64,000 bases of DNA from Bicyclus anynana (taxonomy: Eukaryota; Arthropoda; Insecta; Lepidoptera; Nymphalidae), in NCBI RefSeq assembly GCF_947172395.1, contig NC_069105.1:9569971-9633970 (forward strand), in the 5' to 3' direction. The position numbers were made by a program, and so were the translations under genes. Shown in pieces: positions 47,111 to 59,622 of the stretch (the first letter of the stretch is position 1; each line of letters starts with the position of its first letter). The notes under the pieces are model-generated. The model was not told the origin of the DNA. It ran no database searches and saw nothing but the letters and a program-made list of their open reading frames with translations.

Positions 47111-47764
47111 GATCTAATCTGCCTCGTTTTAATGTCGTTCCATATCACATATTTAAGAAAAGTTCCGCTTAACGGTGCGGATGAATTTCAGCTTTAAAAC
47201 AAGGTAAATTAGGTCGATATTTAAAATGTGAAACATGAGAGATGGACAGATCTCATCATCGTAATAAAGATCCTTATCCCCTTTAGGAAACAGTTGTTAA
47301 GCATAAAATTTAGTAATTCAAAACTAAACCATGACCACAGCAGGGAATTGTTGCATGGACTCCAAGGTTTTCTTAAGAGAGAAGCTTAAGGCTCATATTA
47401 TATAGACCTTAAACGCGTTAGTATATATTTTAATAATACCTTAGAATATTAACATGCATTTTGTGCAATGTAGTACTTTCAAATACTACTACAACCGGCA
47501 TAAAATCCACCTCAAATAGATAATAAGTTTAGATAGGGAACCTTCGTGATCTGCTTAGATAAGGGTATATAGACCTAAAAACGCGCCTCTACATCAGTGA
47601 TTTACTTGCGTGAAAATCTTCAAAACACTTTTGTTAGTTGGGTATCAAATTAAACTTTAATACGCCATTATCTTATACAAGCTAAACAATACTAAAATAC
47701 GAATATCTAACCGTAAAATCAATATAAATACACAGAAAAAAAATTATGTCTGGATCACACAAAC

Positions 47765-48306
47765 TAGGGTTGCCAACCGTACTATAATATATAGTATTGT
47801 ACTATTTTTCGGGTCTGCGTACTATACTGTTGAAGAAGTATATAGTACGCAAAAATATTATATTTTCAACAACTTCACGAACATATATTTTTTTTTATTC
47901 TAAAAGTTTATGAACATTATTATCCAATCCAAACTTGTCTGTCTTATCGAATTTTGAACTTAAAATAAACGATAAAAATAATAGCTTTTGGTTTCTGAAA
48001 TTTTTACGTGAAAAACGTGAAAAAGCATATATCTCTTATTTACTTAAAACAAAAATTCTTGAAACTGAAATAAGTGTAAATAAATATACTTTTTTTTTAT
48101 AAAAACAAACGTGTTTATTCGCTTCGTAAAAATACTATATTTTCTTTCATCAGTATCTACCCATATTCGGGTCACTTCTGAGCTCGAGTCTACCCTCAGA
48201 ATGAGAGGGGTTAGGCCAATAGTCCATTTTTCTTTAAGCGTACTATATTTTTTATGGCTAAATCTGAGTAATACTATATTTTTCTTAAGAAATGTTGGCA
48301 ACCCTA
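47765..48306. mobile_element. MITE with AGGGTTGCCAAC termini, containing a SINE scrap
   Basis: TAGGGTTGCCAACCGTACTA (about 47766) faces AATGTTGGCAACCCTAC (ending about 48307). Inside, 48148-48226 is an inverse family A tail (ACCCATATTCGGGTCACTTC...GAGAGGGGTTAGGCC), so a SINE inserted into the MITE. Confidence 0.75.
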
Positions 48307-51300
48307 CTACATAACCATACCCTAGTTATCTGTCTTGTTCAATACTCACCTGCCACAGAGATAAACTTTAAAGTTTGTTTGAAGTTTTGATACCAAGTTT
48401 ACAATTAACCTTTCTCCTATAAGGGCCCTTGTAGTGACTGGTTAAAATAGGCTGATAATGATGGAAAAATTACAGTTAGAGATGGAAAAATTTGAGTATA
48501 CAGACATATACATCACGGTAAATCAGAGACGTAACATGGGTTTTCGCCGCCCAGGTCGACTGGAAATTCGCCATTATTTTATTCAGCCGACCTAATTTAC
48601 TTATAAAAAAATCAAGAAAAGCTAATACTGCTTCAGAAGGAGCACATACAGGTATATAAGATGAAACGGTCGAATAATATTGCAGGCTTTGAAGAGGCAA
48701 ATTTTTGCGCCTCATTTTGTCCATTGAGTTTCTTAAATTGACATGTAAAATTGGATATGATTAATTTGATTCATGTAAATCACTGATTGAAAGGTGTAGG
48801 ATAAGGTTATAGATATTTTTTCTCAATACATTTTTTTAGTTTTATAATGTGTCAAATGATGTTTTTCCCTGCCATGGCTGATAGTAATTAAACAATAATT
48901 AGTTAGTATATTTTGTATGCAGTATAAGCGAATGATGATGTGTTTAAAAATATTCTTAAGTTTTTCTATAACATATAGTGATAAAAACTCCCATGAATGT
49001 ATTTGAATATAGATATAATTATTTTTTAAATTAGGCTAACGCAAACATTTGAAATTGTACATTATGGTCTAATCTACTTATGAAAATCTCATATATTAAA
49101 TAAGTTAACGGCATATTTCTTGAATCTACCGCGATTCGAAATGCGAGTAATCTTAGCGAGTGATATAAAATATGGTATGTGTTTGCATATTTTTATTATA
49201 TCATATATAGTTGACCACGTTCTGCCATATTCAGTGTAGGGATAATTTCGCGAACAAATTATTAGACAAACTAAAACTTACTGAAATTAATATAAAAAAA
49301 ATATATACGACGAAAACAATGGCAACTTGTTTCTCATTCTCTATAGTTAAATATTAAAAAGTAAAAGAAAAAACATAGTCAAAATATATATTATGATGTA
49401 AGCGATATATGACAGCCAACTTATTGACTTAATATTATAATAATTGGTGTGCAGAAGATAGAGGCATAATAGCATTACTTACTCTACATAAATATTCCGA
49501 TCATCGAGCTCCAGAACTCGCTTTTGCCATAGCCACTGTACTCTGTCAAACCATCTTAAGTTACACTATCATTAACAATCTACAAAAACAATTAATTTGT
49601 ATAATAATTAACGTGTAAACAAGTAACCTGCAACTTAACAATAAGAACTAATTACAGCTTGTATTATTCATTTCTAATATATCTGAAAAGGTAATCGGAG
49701 CCTACTATGGTCAGTAACCTTAACAATAAGAACTGTTACAGTTTGTATTATGCATTTTTGATATATCTGAAAAGGTAATTGGTGCTTACTACGATCAATA
49801 ATTTTGTGCAGGCCATTGTTTCCGAGAGCAAACATGTCGAACGCACATTCATTGAAAAATTCTCAAGAAATATTAAGAGTACAGTTAGCTTTAACTGTAG
49901 CTCAGTTTGATTTTTTTGTTAAATGCACAGAAAAACAACATACATATGTGTTTTACTCCACTGACAAAGTTACATTTTAACTTCAATTCTAAGTAATGTA
50001 ACTAAAAACTAAATTCATTTAAATTGAAAACAGAGAGATGGTCAGAATACATGATATAAGATAAATATGCGGACGATAAGATAGTGTATATACATATATT
50101 TTTAATAATTTGTGTTGTACAGACAATATTTTGAATATAAAAAATATAAAAATACAAAAAAATCAAAAAAATATAAAAATAAGTCTAAGTGACCTACTGA
50201 GACTGACAAAAAAATTAAAGAATTGTACATAATTGTGTATTATTATTAATAATAATAATAATTACGCACGAGATAAATGACACATAATTGACTCAGATAT
50301 AATGAAGTAGCCTGTACATATTTTTATGAATTATTCGTGTTGTGTGTGTTGGGGTGATTTTGGAATCGTTAGCAATTTTTTTTCTTAAAATTTTCTTTTT
50401 ATATGAGTTTTGCTAATCTGTTGAATTTTGCACCATCATTGGCAGTTTATTTGTGATTTTACTGATTGTTTATTTTTGCACTTGTCTGCACAAAATATCT
50501 GAAAAAATCAAGTAATATATATTTTTTTTTATCATAAACTGAATTAGATCAAATAAAACAAACATAAAATAATAAAATAAGAGTTTTAGCGAAAGTTTAT
50601 GACTAGCTGAAAGGTTGTTCGAACTTCATAACATTTAGAACAAACGCGTTTATATATTCAAAGTATTTTTTTTTTATTTTGCAAGCCATGTTGTATGTTT
50701 TAAAGATACCATTTTTATATTTTCACTATCAAAATTTTTGATTTTAACCAATTTTGAAAAAAAAGGCAGAATTGCTAGTGCTTTCAATTTCACCCTTAGA
50801 TGTTTAGTTAATAAGCATTTGAATAAAATAATTCTGGATCCTGTAACAAACGTGTATAAAATAAAGTAGTTTATATATAATTGTGTAATACTAGAAGTAT
50901 TATATTTTATTTATATATATATATATTTTATTGTTTTGTTAATTTTGTTTTCAACATTCATGTTATTTATATCTACTACTTTATTGAACAGGTAAATATA
51001 GAAAAAGAGTTCAGGTAATGGTTCGTAATGTTTTAGGCTAGGGATCAATTCCCAATTCTGGTCAATATACAATCAGGTACAAATATACAAAACAAAATTA
51101 TAAAAACCCCAAAAAATTAAAAAAAAAACATCAAAAAGGCTTATTTTACTAATTGTAAATACTCTACTACCGGTTCGGAAGGCATCTATAGGCATACAAC
51201 ACCCCTCTTTACTACGGTGGGTGTTAAAAAGAACATAAAAACTCATTCTTCATATATACCTGTTTAATAATTTTGAATAATAAATATGTTAAGTGTGCCC

Positions 51301-51720
51301 AGTGTACATATAGAAAAAAAAACCAATTAGATGGCAATAAACATTATTAGCATGTAAATTATTTCTTACTCGGATGTTATCTTATATTGCTTTGACATTA
51401 ATTAATTTCAAATTTATAAAAAAAGCTAAATACACGTTATAACCTAGATAATTGCATAAAATTGTATTTAATGTAGGATGATGCGTAACAGATGCCAAAT
51501 TGATGTAGCTAGAGATTAAGAAAGCTCTTGATAAAGCGATTAGTATATACCGATTAAATTTTCTAAGGCATAGTATTAAGTATCGAATAAAATCGAAATA
51601 AAAGTTACTAATATAATACAAAAATAAATTTATTAGGTTTGTTGAAAGTTCTTTTGTGACAATACGAGGGAAGGGGTAAGTTTACTAATATATGGCAAAA
51701 AACTATCGAATATTAGGGTT
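48307..51720. other. AT-rich stretch without a recognised gene
   Basis: The only notable items are a family C-like scrap near 48425-48465, a short minus-strand frame at 48476-48724 with no recognised domain, two diverged copies of an AACAATAAGAACTRWTTACAG-like segment near 49637 and 49720, and TGTANATA motifs at 50085, 50224, 50313, 51154 and 51303. Confidence 0.5.
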
Positions 51721-51739
51721 CTGTTGAATGTATATAATA

Positions 51740-51922
51740 TATAATAAAAGACGTGTTAGGTACACTATTTATAACTCAAGAACGGCTGGACCGATTTGGT
51801 TGAAAATTGGTGGAGAGGTACGATTAGCTTAGAACCAAGAGACGGGCATAGGATACTTAGGGTAGGGGTAGGGCAGGGATAGGGTTTCACGCGGACGAAG
51901 TCGCGGGCGTCAGCTAGTTATT
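51740..51922 (+). mobile_element. Helitron-like element with terminal hairpin
   Basis: ACTCAAGAACGGCTGGACCG, a GGGTAGGGGTAGGGCAGGG stretch and an end TTTCACGCGGACGAAGTCGC GGGCGTCAGCTAGT show the family layout. Confidence 0.75.
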
Positions 51923-52199
51923 GACTAATTCATTTAACATACAATTCTGTCATAAACAAAACAAATATAATAGTAACAATATTAATGTAATGAACGTATT
52001 TTTTTTGTAGATTTTTTTTTCACATACGATTAGCGAGTCTGTGATTGTACTATGTCGCGTGGTTCTTACCTAAATGGGAGACACCCCTCCACCAATTAGG
52101 ATATTAACGGTCATCAATTGTATCAGAAAATAATGTGAAACTTCATACGTGCTGATTACACGCACCATCCCATTGAACGAAGAGTCGTGACGTCAAAGT

Positions 52200-52499
52200 T
52201 TACAAAGTATGGATCAATCTCTCCAGGTTTATAATGTTCCTATCAAACGACAAGTGACTTTGAACGAGAATATCGTCTCTGTATCGTTGAATCTCGTGGC
52301 AGTATCGTGTCTCACGGCGAGGCAAGACGGTATCGTCGCGACGATAATTTGTTGCTACACGGAATTTCGTTACGAGTCGCGACAACCCGCAACTGTCTTT
52401 CAGCAAGTCACGGTATACAGGCTGGCCTAATTTGAAAAACCTTTGCGCCATGAATATATAACGATTGTTGGGCATCCTCGTTGCGATTCTATCGTCCAT
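52200..52499 (-). CDS. Unrecognised 99-residue ORF in GC-richer patch (doubtful)
   Basis: The frame MDDRIATRMPNNRYIFMAQR... is basic and lies in a patch with many ATCGT words and lower AT content than the flanks. An overlapping 73-residue frame exists on the other strand, so composition may explain both. No domain was recognised and no splice context was seen. Confidence 0.15.
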   Translation of the reverse strand: MDDRIATRMPNNRYIFMAQRFFKLGQPVYRDLLKDSCGLSRLVTKFRVATNYRRDDTVLPRRETRYCHEIQRYRDDILVQSHLSFDRNIINLERLIHTL

Positions 52500-53019
52500 A
52501 AAATAGAGCCTTATTATCGGATATGATCTCAGTCAAGCACTCGTCTATTGCACTAAAAAAGTTACATTATCCGTTTGAGCATAAATTGTTTGTGATATGT
52601 GTACACGTTAATTTAAAAATACTTTTTTTGAATAAGATGTCTTAGCTTAGTTGGACCTACTTCTCATTATTATTATAAATATCTACTGATTATCCGTTTA
52701 AAATGTTGAGAAAATATCGTTTTTTTTTTTCATTTTGAATCGTTTTTTTTTTTCATTAAAATATCTGAAACAAGGGTTCGTTAGGACGTCATACTACAAC
52801 TTATTCTTTAAAAAAATACACAGCACATAGACGATAGACGCCTTAAATCTTATAACTGTACATGAATATACCAAATGGGCATTGTTTACAAACTGTTCTG
52901 TCTCTTTCTGTCACGGGATGTATTCCTCTTTAGACTACTGGCAAAGATGGTTTAGCTATTCGGTACTATGCCAAGTTACCTATCAGGTACATCTTATCTT
53001 AACCGAATTCCTTCCAAAT

Positions 53020-53425
53020 TAGCGCGAAGACATACCAAAAGGCCCTCTAAGCCGAGGTCTGAATCTCAGAGGAGACGCCCTTAGAGAGTCGTTCCGCCCA
53101 TCTACTCGTCTTTTGCCTTCGGGCCCCATCAGGCGATGCTTTTCAACATCTTTTGTCCCTCTTTCCTCGGGAAATTCATTAACGCATCCCTCTCGAAGGT
53201 GTGTCGGAAGAGACTCCGTGGCACCTTCAGGAGGGTATGTGGGAATCGCTGGCTAGAGGTAAAACGTACCGCCAAGCGATTTAGCGTTCCGGTACGATGT
53301 CGTGTAGAAACCAAAAGGGGTGTGGATTTTCATCCTACTCTACTCCTTACAAGTTAGCCTGCTTCCATCTTAGATTGCATCATCACTTACTATCTGATGA
53401 GATTATAGTCAAGAGCTACCCTGTG
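53020..53425 (+). repeat. LINE-like scrap joined to a SINE family B fragment
   Basis: 53030-53250 (AGGAGACGCCCTTAGAGAGT, GGGCCCCATCAGGCGATGCT) resembles 24535-24610. 53258-53425 is family B from AACGTACCGCCAAGCGATTT to the TCAAGAGCT tail, with the head missing. Confidence 0.65.
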
Positions 53426-53699
53426 CCCGCCAGCCTGTATTGGAGAAGCTTAGTGAGTCTAAGCTCCTTATCCCCTCCTATGTGACCCCCCCACATTTTA
53501 ACCTATTTAGGCCTATTTTAACGGTGTGAAATAGGCTGATATTAATGATGGTAGAAATGATAGTATAGCGTTAATTCAGCAATGAAAAAAAACTATTTAA
53601 TTTTGGTTTACTTCATTTCAACATTTTAAACGGAAAATAAAGTGTATATTGTGGCTCTGATTTTTTTATTTAAGATTTGTAAATACATATAAATAAAGG

Positions 53700-54450
53700 A
53701 TCTAAAAAAATGCAAGATTGTCATAGTTAAGATTTAGTTACATTAACCTAATATGTATGATATAGCTAAAAAGGGGCGGAAGGTTAACCTATATAATATT
53801 TACATATAGTAATTAATATTTATGTTTAATTGTTAAGTATATATATATATTATTAAAATACGAAATAAATCGATTTAAATCAACGATGGCTTAAAAAGTT
53901 CGAGTAGTGTGTAAATAGCTTTTATGTAATAGGAAAAAAATGAAGATTTCATAGCTAAGCTATATTAACCTATGTATATTATAATTAAAATAGAGTGGCG
54001 CAAGATATTTTTAGGGTGTACATAGTAATTAATATTTACATTATTAATAGTGATATATTCGTATAAGTCGTTCGTAAGCAAAATATACTGGAATTTGATT
54101 TAGAATGTTTAAATTTTCAAGTATATATTTAAAAATACGAACATAAGTTCGATGTGAATCAACGATGGATTGGTAAGTTCGAGTAGTATGTAAATAGCTT
54201 TTATATAATAGAATTAAATTGATGTAAATAAAACAAAAAAACTTGATGGGGGATAGTACCAGCTAGTAGTCTGTACATATTTTTTATTTTATATTATAAT
54301 ATATTATTTATAAGGTATATATTATTATAAAAATTAAAATAAAATCAACATGAAGAGGGTCTAACAATCAGTAGTATGTAAATATCTGTGTTTTAAGTTA
54401 TAAGAGTGTACAGTAGTTGTAAAATATATAAATTGAATATAAAAATTATA
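53700..54450 (+). repeat. Diverged direct repeats, each with a TGTANATA core
   Basis: Similar blocks recur: a GTTACATTAACC-like segment (about 53735) and a related one (about 53960), GTAATTAATATTTA (about 53808 and 54025), and AATCAACGATGG followed by AAGTTCGAGTAG (about 53878 and 54156). A shorter third unit follows at 54340-54450. Each ends with AGTAGT plus one base plus TGTAAATA or TGTACATA (53910, 54189, 54272, 54377). Spacing varies by about 220-280 bp, so these are old, decayed duplications. Confidence 0.55.
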
Positions 54451-55471
54451 CTTTATATCTAGCGGTAAGACTACATCATAACTAGCTAAGTTATTTTCTA
54501 AGAAAATGATATAAAATCATGATAGTCCCAAGTAAAGTGTAACGAAATATATATAAGTTAGGTAATATAAATTTAATTACTTAGTAATATATATTTTTTA
54601 AAATACAACCTTTTATAAACATGCTATACAATGAAAATAATTAATTACACACAAAAAAATAAAGCGTACTTAAGCAAATATTCATGTTTAAACTAACCTA
54701 ACTTATTCTGTGAAGAAAACCCTTGCGTTTAAACCTCTCTTTAGTACAGTAAAAGCTTATTTACGCTTCCTTTATTCAAGTTTCACTATTCGCGTATTAA
54801 ATAATTGCGTCCCAATTCCTATATTCGCGGCTAAATATTTCGTTATTCGGGAATCTGACTGATGAAATGACGTAAAATCTGCAAATTTAAACTGTAACTT
54901 GCAAATACTTATCACCAAAATTGCGAATGGATGGTTTAAGAATGCCACTGCTTAAAATCACTCTGAAAGAATTTAGAAAAACAATTTCCAAATTCTTCAA
55001 ACCATTGTCTGAAGACTGAAGATAATAGTTAATCAATAACTTCAATTATTTGTTTTTTCTTTATATATTTGTTTTTTATTTTGTCACCCAAGAACGTCAT
55101 CCCATAGAATCCCATATAAAATACCATTCCATATTCACGGTTTCTGTATTCGCGACACAGTTAGAGAACGTATCCGCGAATAATGAGCTTTTACTGTATA
55201 GCAGGGCTAAGATGTATCAAAAGAGATACCAAGATATTTTTGTTTATATATCGCAAAAAAAAGTCAGTATCCCCGATAGTTTCCACCCGACTCATCTTGG
55301 CGGATTGGCACATAATTGTATGAAACAATTTAAATCATGCGCAAGCATATTAAAATTATATACGTTTTTTTTATTTACCAATCAGTAACTGTCTGAATAA
55401 GCGATCATTGAGAAAATAGGTTAACGGGATTGTTCTTACAAATTAGTTTATTTTGTGTTATAGGTTATCTG

Positions 55472-55473
<2 letters not shown>

Positions 55474-55554
<81 letters not shown>
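55474..55554. repeat. (TA)n microsatellite, about 40 dinucleotides
   Basis: An uninterrupted AT/TA run of about 80 bp; its length in the assembly may be inexact. Confidence 0.95.
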
Positions 55555-55556
<2 letters not shown>

Positions 55557-56019
55557 TGCTAACCGTAAGATAAGCAAGAGGTTTTCAACAAAAACTAGTA
55601 TGTAAATATAGTTATTGATATACATAAAGACTATCCACTAGGCAAATGCCAAAAGAAAAAGGTAGTATGTAAATAATTCTTGTTAGACATAAGGCAAATG
55701 AAAACTATAAAAGCTGTGGTGTCAAATATTGAACAGATCACTGACTTATATTTAACTAGATAACGCCTACTATTCAAGCTCGAAATATTTGTTTATTACA
55801 AGCATTAATTTGCGGACGTCCATATTGAAGAGTGAATTAAAAGCAGAACAAAACACTATTATTCATTGGTCGAAATATTTATGCATATTTGCCGTGTTTC
55901 ATCTTAATATTGTATCTTACTTTAATATTAGTTATATTTTTAGGTTTAAATTATGAATGGTGACGATACTGAGTGTACTTAATGCAAATTATGCAGTTAG
56001 AGTTTAGAATATTTACTAG

Positions 56020-56395
56020 CAGACTACCGCGACTTTGTCTGGGATAAAAAATAGCTTAAATGTTGTCTCCTCTATCCTCCATCAAAAGTCTGAATAAAAA
56101 AAATATAAATTTAAACCAAACCAAACAGAAAATATTTTGTAATATTTAAGTTAGACGCACATCTTGCCTGGGCTTTATGTTTTACTAGCAGACGCCGTGC
56201 GGCTTAACCCGCGTGGTTCCCGTTCCCGTAGGAATACGGGGATAAAATATATCCTGTAGCACTCGTGGTTAGTGTAGCTTCCCGACAGTAAAAAATTTTT
56301 CAAATCGGTTCAGTAGTTTCAGAGCCGAACAATGCAAACAATTAGCAACGAAGTCTTTTCTCTTTATAATATTATATTTGTATAGATGAGAACTT
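56020..56395 (-). mobile_element. Helitron-like copies
   Basis: AGCAGACTACCGCGACTTTG at 56030 and AGCAGACGCCGTGCGGCTTA ...CCCGTTCCCGTAGGAATACG...TTTATAATATTATATTTGTA at 56185-56390 are inverse family members. Confidence 0.65.
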
Positions 56396-56640
56396 GATCC
56401 ACTGGTTGAGCTATGCGGCTGCGCATCATACGGTCCTGGGGTGGGCTATGATATATTGGGTTTCTGTCTTTCAAAAAATTCTTAGTAACAGCTCAGAGAA
56501 GAATTTGGTGGTGTTACGCATCTTGGAGAGCACGTTAAGACGTCGATCTCATTTTATTTATGAAGTCAAACATCTCTCAAGCCCCGCCAACCCGCATTGA
56601 AATCCGCTCTCCTATAAGGCAATAGGCCTGGTCAAACAGT
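56395..56640 (+). mobile_element. SINE family D and C fragments
   Basis: CACTGGTTGAGCTATGCGGC, ATTCTTAGTAACAGCTCAGA and GGTGGTGTTACGCATCTTGG GAGAGC match family D. 56580-56640 has the CCGCCAACCCGCATT... inverse of family C. Confidence 0.5.
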
Positions 56641-57080
56641 AAAACAAACAAGATAGTGCGAAAAACCCTTCTTGGCATTGGCAGTCGGATAATAAAGAGG
56701 CTGATAGTGGTGAGCGATGGAAAAGCGGCGTCTAGCTAAATATAAGTCTGTGGTAATGTTTATGCTGACTTTTTAGTGGTTAATGATTTTCGTCGGAATC
56801 GTGTTGTTGTATCATTAGTTATCATTAGTTTTTAACCGACCTCCAAAAATGAGGTTCAATCTTCGGCTCTATGTGCACGTAATTTTTAGATATTAGTATA
56901 AGTTTTCAACACAATGACCGTTTGTTCAGTTTATGATAGAGCAAATTTTTTACCAGTCACTTTGAAATACATATAAAATTTAAATTTAATGAAGAAGTTC
57001 TTTAGTTTTGTTTGCTTTATTTAAAAATATCAAATTCTTTTTTTTTTGAAATTTGAGTTTGTACATACAATATTAATAAT

Positions 57081-57300
57081 AACCGCCGTGTGGCACCGGC
57101 AGAGCAGAATATTGCCACCCCTATCTACCCGAGGGTGTCGTAAGAGGCGACTAAGGGACATCGGAGTACCATTCAACATCTGATCCTCCGAAGAGCTGGC
57201 TCAAAAACACTAGCCTCCTTGGGGACATGAGTGGACCCCAAGTGATGTAATCACCACTCACCCGCACCCATATAAATGATGATCGATAATAATAATGATG
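57081..57300. repeat. Interspersed repeat GCCGTGTGGCACCGGC type
   Basis: GCCGTGTGGCACCGGCAGAG, GAATATTGCCACCCCTATCT and GTGTCGTAAGAGGCGACTAA form a segment I recognise as a common lepidopteran repeat; it ends in ATAATAATAATGATG. Only one copy is in the window, so the call rests on recall. Confidence 0.45.
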
Positions 57301-57337
57301 CGCAAATAAGGCTGCTGTACAATCGAGTATATTTAGC

Positions 57338-57995
57338 TTATTAGCTGACGCTGCGCGGTTTCACCCGCGTGGTTCCCGTGCCCGTAGGAACACGGGGATA
57401 ATATATAAGTGATAAGTGGGCTATCTAACACTGAAATAATTTTTCAAATCGGACCTGGTGTTCCTGAGATTAGCGCGTTCAAGCAAGCATCTAAGGATAG
57501 GGTACTGACTGTCTGTAACTTTTAGATTTGAATAAATTTATTTTCTTTCTTTCATCTTTTACAAGTGTGTCATTTATTATACTAAATAGCAAACGCCGCG
57601 CCGTTTCCGTTCCCGTAGAAATACGGGGATAAAATATAGATATATGACGGCCTTCGATCCCCGGCTGGGCAGATTGAGATTTTCTTAATTTGTCCAGGTC
57701 TGGCTGGTGGGAGGCTTCGGCCGTGGCTAGTTACCACCCTACCGGCAAAGACGTACCGCCAAGCGATTTAGCGTTCCGGTACGATGCCGTGTAGAAACCG
57801 AAAGGGGTGTGGATTTTCATCTTCCTCCTAACAAGTTAGCCCGCTTCCATCTAAGACTGCATCATCACTTACCATCATGTGAGATTGTACTTAAAGGCTA
57901 ACTTGTAAAGAATAAACAAAAAAAAAATAGATAGCACTCGGGGATAGTGTACCTTCCCAACAGTCAAATAATTTTTCAAATCGCTTCAGTAGTTA
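57338..57995. mobile_element. Inverse Helitron-like element split by SINE family B
   Basis: 57338-57480 is one inverse Helitron-like copy. A second begins near 57590 (CAAACGCCGCGCCGTTTCC) and is interrupted by SINE B at 57643-57925, after which its sequence resumes at GCACTCGGGGATAGTGTACC. TATAGATA-like bases flank the SINE. Confidence 0.75.
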
Positions 57996-59220
57996 CAGAG
58001 CCTATTCAATGCAAACGAATAAACAAACAACCAAACAATCGAATCTTTTCTCTGTATAATATATTTTTAATAAGATGCATTAATTTTTAATTAGTAAGGT
58101 TTTTAATGACCAAATAAAAATATTTTTCTTTCTTTCTTATTCAAGATAACCCAATGTCCAAGTGACAATACAATCTTACGCAACGGTCATTGTGTGTTAG
58201 TCTTTGTAGTTTAAGTGCCTATGATAGCCAGGTCTGGGTGATATAAAAACTGAAGGATTGTAAGCCTATGCTATAGCTTGGCAAGTTTGTTGATGACACT
58301 CCTATGGTATGCGGGTGACGGGGGAAAGGACTGCGCGGGTATGAAGTTGAGAGCGCGGGGCATCGCTACCCCGTCCAGGCCCGCGCGGTTTATCAGGAGT
58401 GTTACGAACGAATTTGACAAGCTGTACTACTATAGGTTAGTATGGTAGGCGACTATGGAGTTTGGACCGCAGTTTTTTTTTTATTTTTTAAAGACTGTGA
58501 AACTTACAGTGAGATAAAGGTTCAACCGTTTAAATAAAGCGTTTTTTTTTTTTATAAAACGATAAATCAAACCAAGGGTTACCATCCGTTCGGATTTCCA
58601 CGGACTTGTTGTAATTTAGAGGGCGTCCGGGAAGCGGTTTAATTTTTTTAATAAATAACAAGTTGTTTAATGACAATTCTATCTAAGTACATCTTTTTCC
58701 CAAAAAATTAGTAAGTTTAAGGAAATCTGCTGATGTATGTATTCTTGTTCAGATTGCCAGTTTTCAAAGATGGCAATCCTACCTTTGATCCTTTAGAAAA
58801 ACACTGTTAAAAATCTTTGTAAGAGTCTATTGCTACAAGAAAAAGTATTTACGCCGGAGACATGCTATTCTTAAAACTTAAAATTAAATTTACGATTATT
58901 CTAAACGCGCTTTGGATAACAGAGGGTCTAAACCCTTTCTTGCTACTTCACAAAACCACCATTCTCCAAATTCAACAGTTGCATACAATTACATACGTAT
59001 AGTAGAAGCATGAGCTGATAGTTTTTCAGCTTTTATTAGATTACGCAGGTCTGGTCCTCGCTGGCTCGGTCACCATTATATTTAAGTATGTTTAAGGCAT
59101 TCACTGACGATACATCTACAACTACAATACATAAATACAATAGTATGAATGCGCTTTAAAATGGATGCACGCCAATCATTTGGATGCGATACAAATGCTT
59201 TCCGAAATTGAAATAGTAGA

Positions 59221-59622
59221 TTGTTAACCGAGGGTGGAAAGAATCAATTCCCGAGGTATTTACACTCTACTTTTCATTTCGAATATGAAGAAATTTCATT
59301 TCGATTACGAGGAAATTATAATTATTGTCTATTTATTTGGCCCGCTCTTGTAACGTCGGTAAAGCAGTCGTCCAATTTAACGACTGCTTTACCGATGTTA
59401 CAAGAGCGTTACAAGAGTGACTACTCCCCGCTAGGCGACTCTCTCAATATGTTCCTTGCTCTCTCTAAGGTGAATGACTTACGTAAAAATCTCGTTACAT
59501 CCTACTTGAAAACCACTAATGTTATAGAATTCACTTTTACTTTGTTGTGGAAGACCTATATTGCTTATTACAAGATAAAATTACTGGTTCACACTTATAT
59601 GGTCTTTAAAATAAACATTTAG
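59221..59622 (+). pseudogene. Unrecognised ORF in the duplicated segment, copy 1
   Basis: The frame has no ATG start; it begins with TTG. It encodes MLTEGGKNQFPRYLHSTFHF-like sequence, then ERYKSDYSPLGDSLNMFLAL. The 29-bp inverted repeat 59343-59408 falls inside it. Against copy 2 it has a +1 shift after FTFTL, so at least one copy is frameshifted. No family was recognised; it may be a remnant of a repeat and not a gene. Confidence 0.25.
59343..59408. repeat. 29-bp inverted repeat with 8-base loop
   Basis: Arms 59343-59371 and 59380-59408 (CGCTCTTGTAACGTCGGTAA...) pair completely if one G.U is allowed. The same structure is at 63680-63745 in copy 2 with one mismatch. Confidence 0.9.

Larger units (their letters stand above)
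39809..55675 (+). other. Region enriched in plus-strand TGTANATA (Pumilio-type) motifs
   Basis: Reading by eye I find 24 TGTANATA motifs on the plus strand: 39809, 39854, 39906, 40038, 41954, 42051, 46084, 48075, 50085, 50224, 50313, 51154, 51303, 51729, 53688, 53910, 54017, 54189, 54223, 54272, 54377, 55470, 55601 and 55668. For roughly 70% AT DNA chance would give about 4-5 in this length. If transcribed rightwards these are UGUANAUA, the core element bound by Pumilio/PUF proteins. Transcription is not shown by the sequence. Confidence 0.45.
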
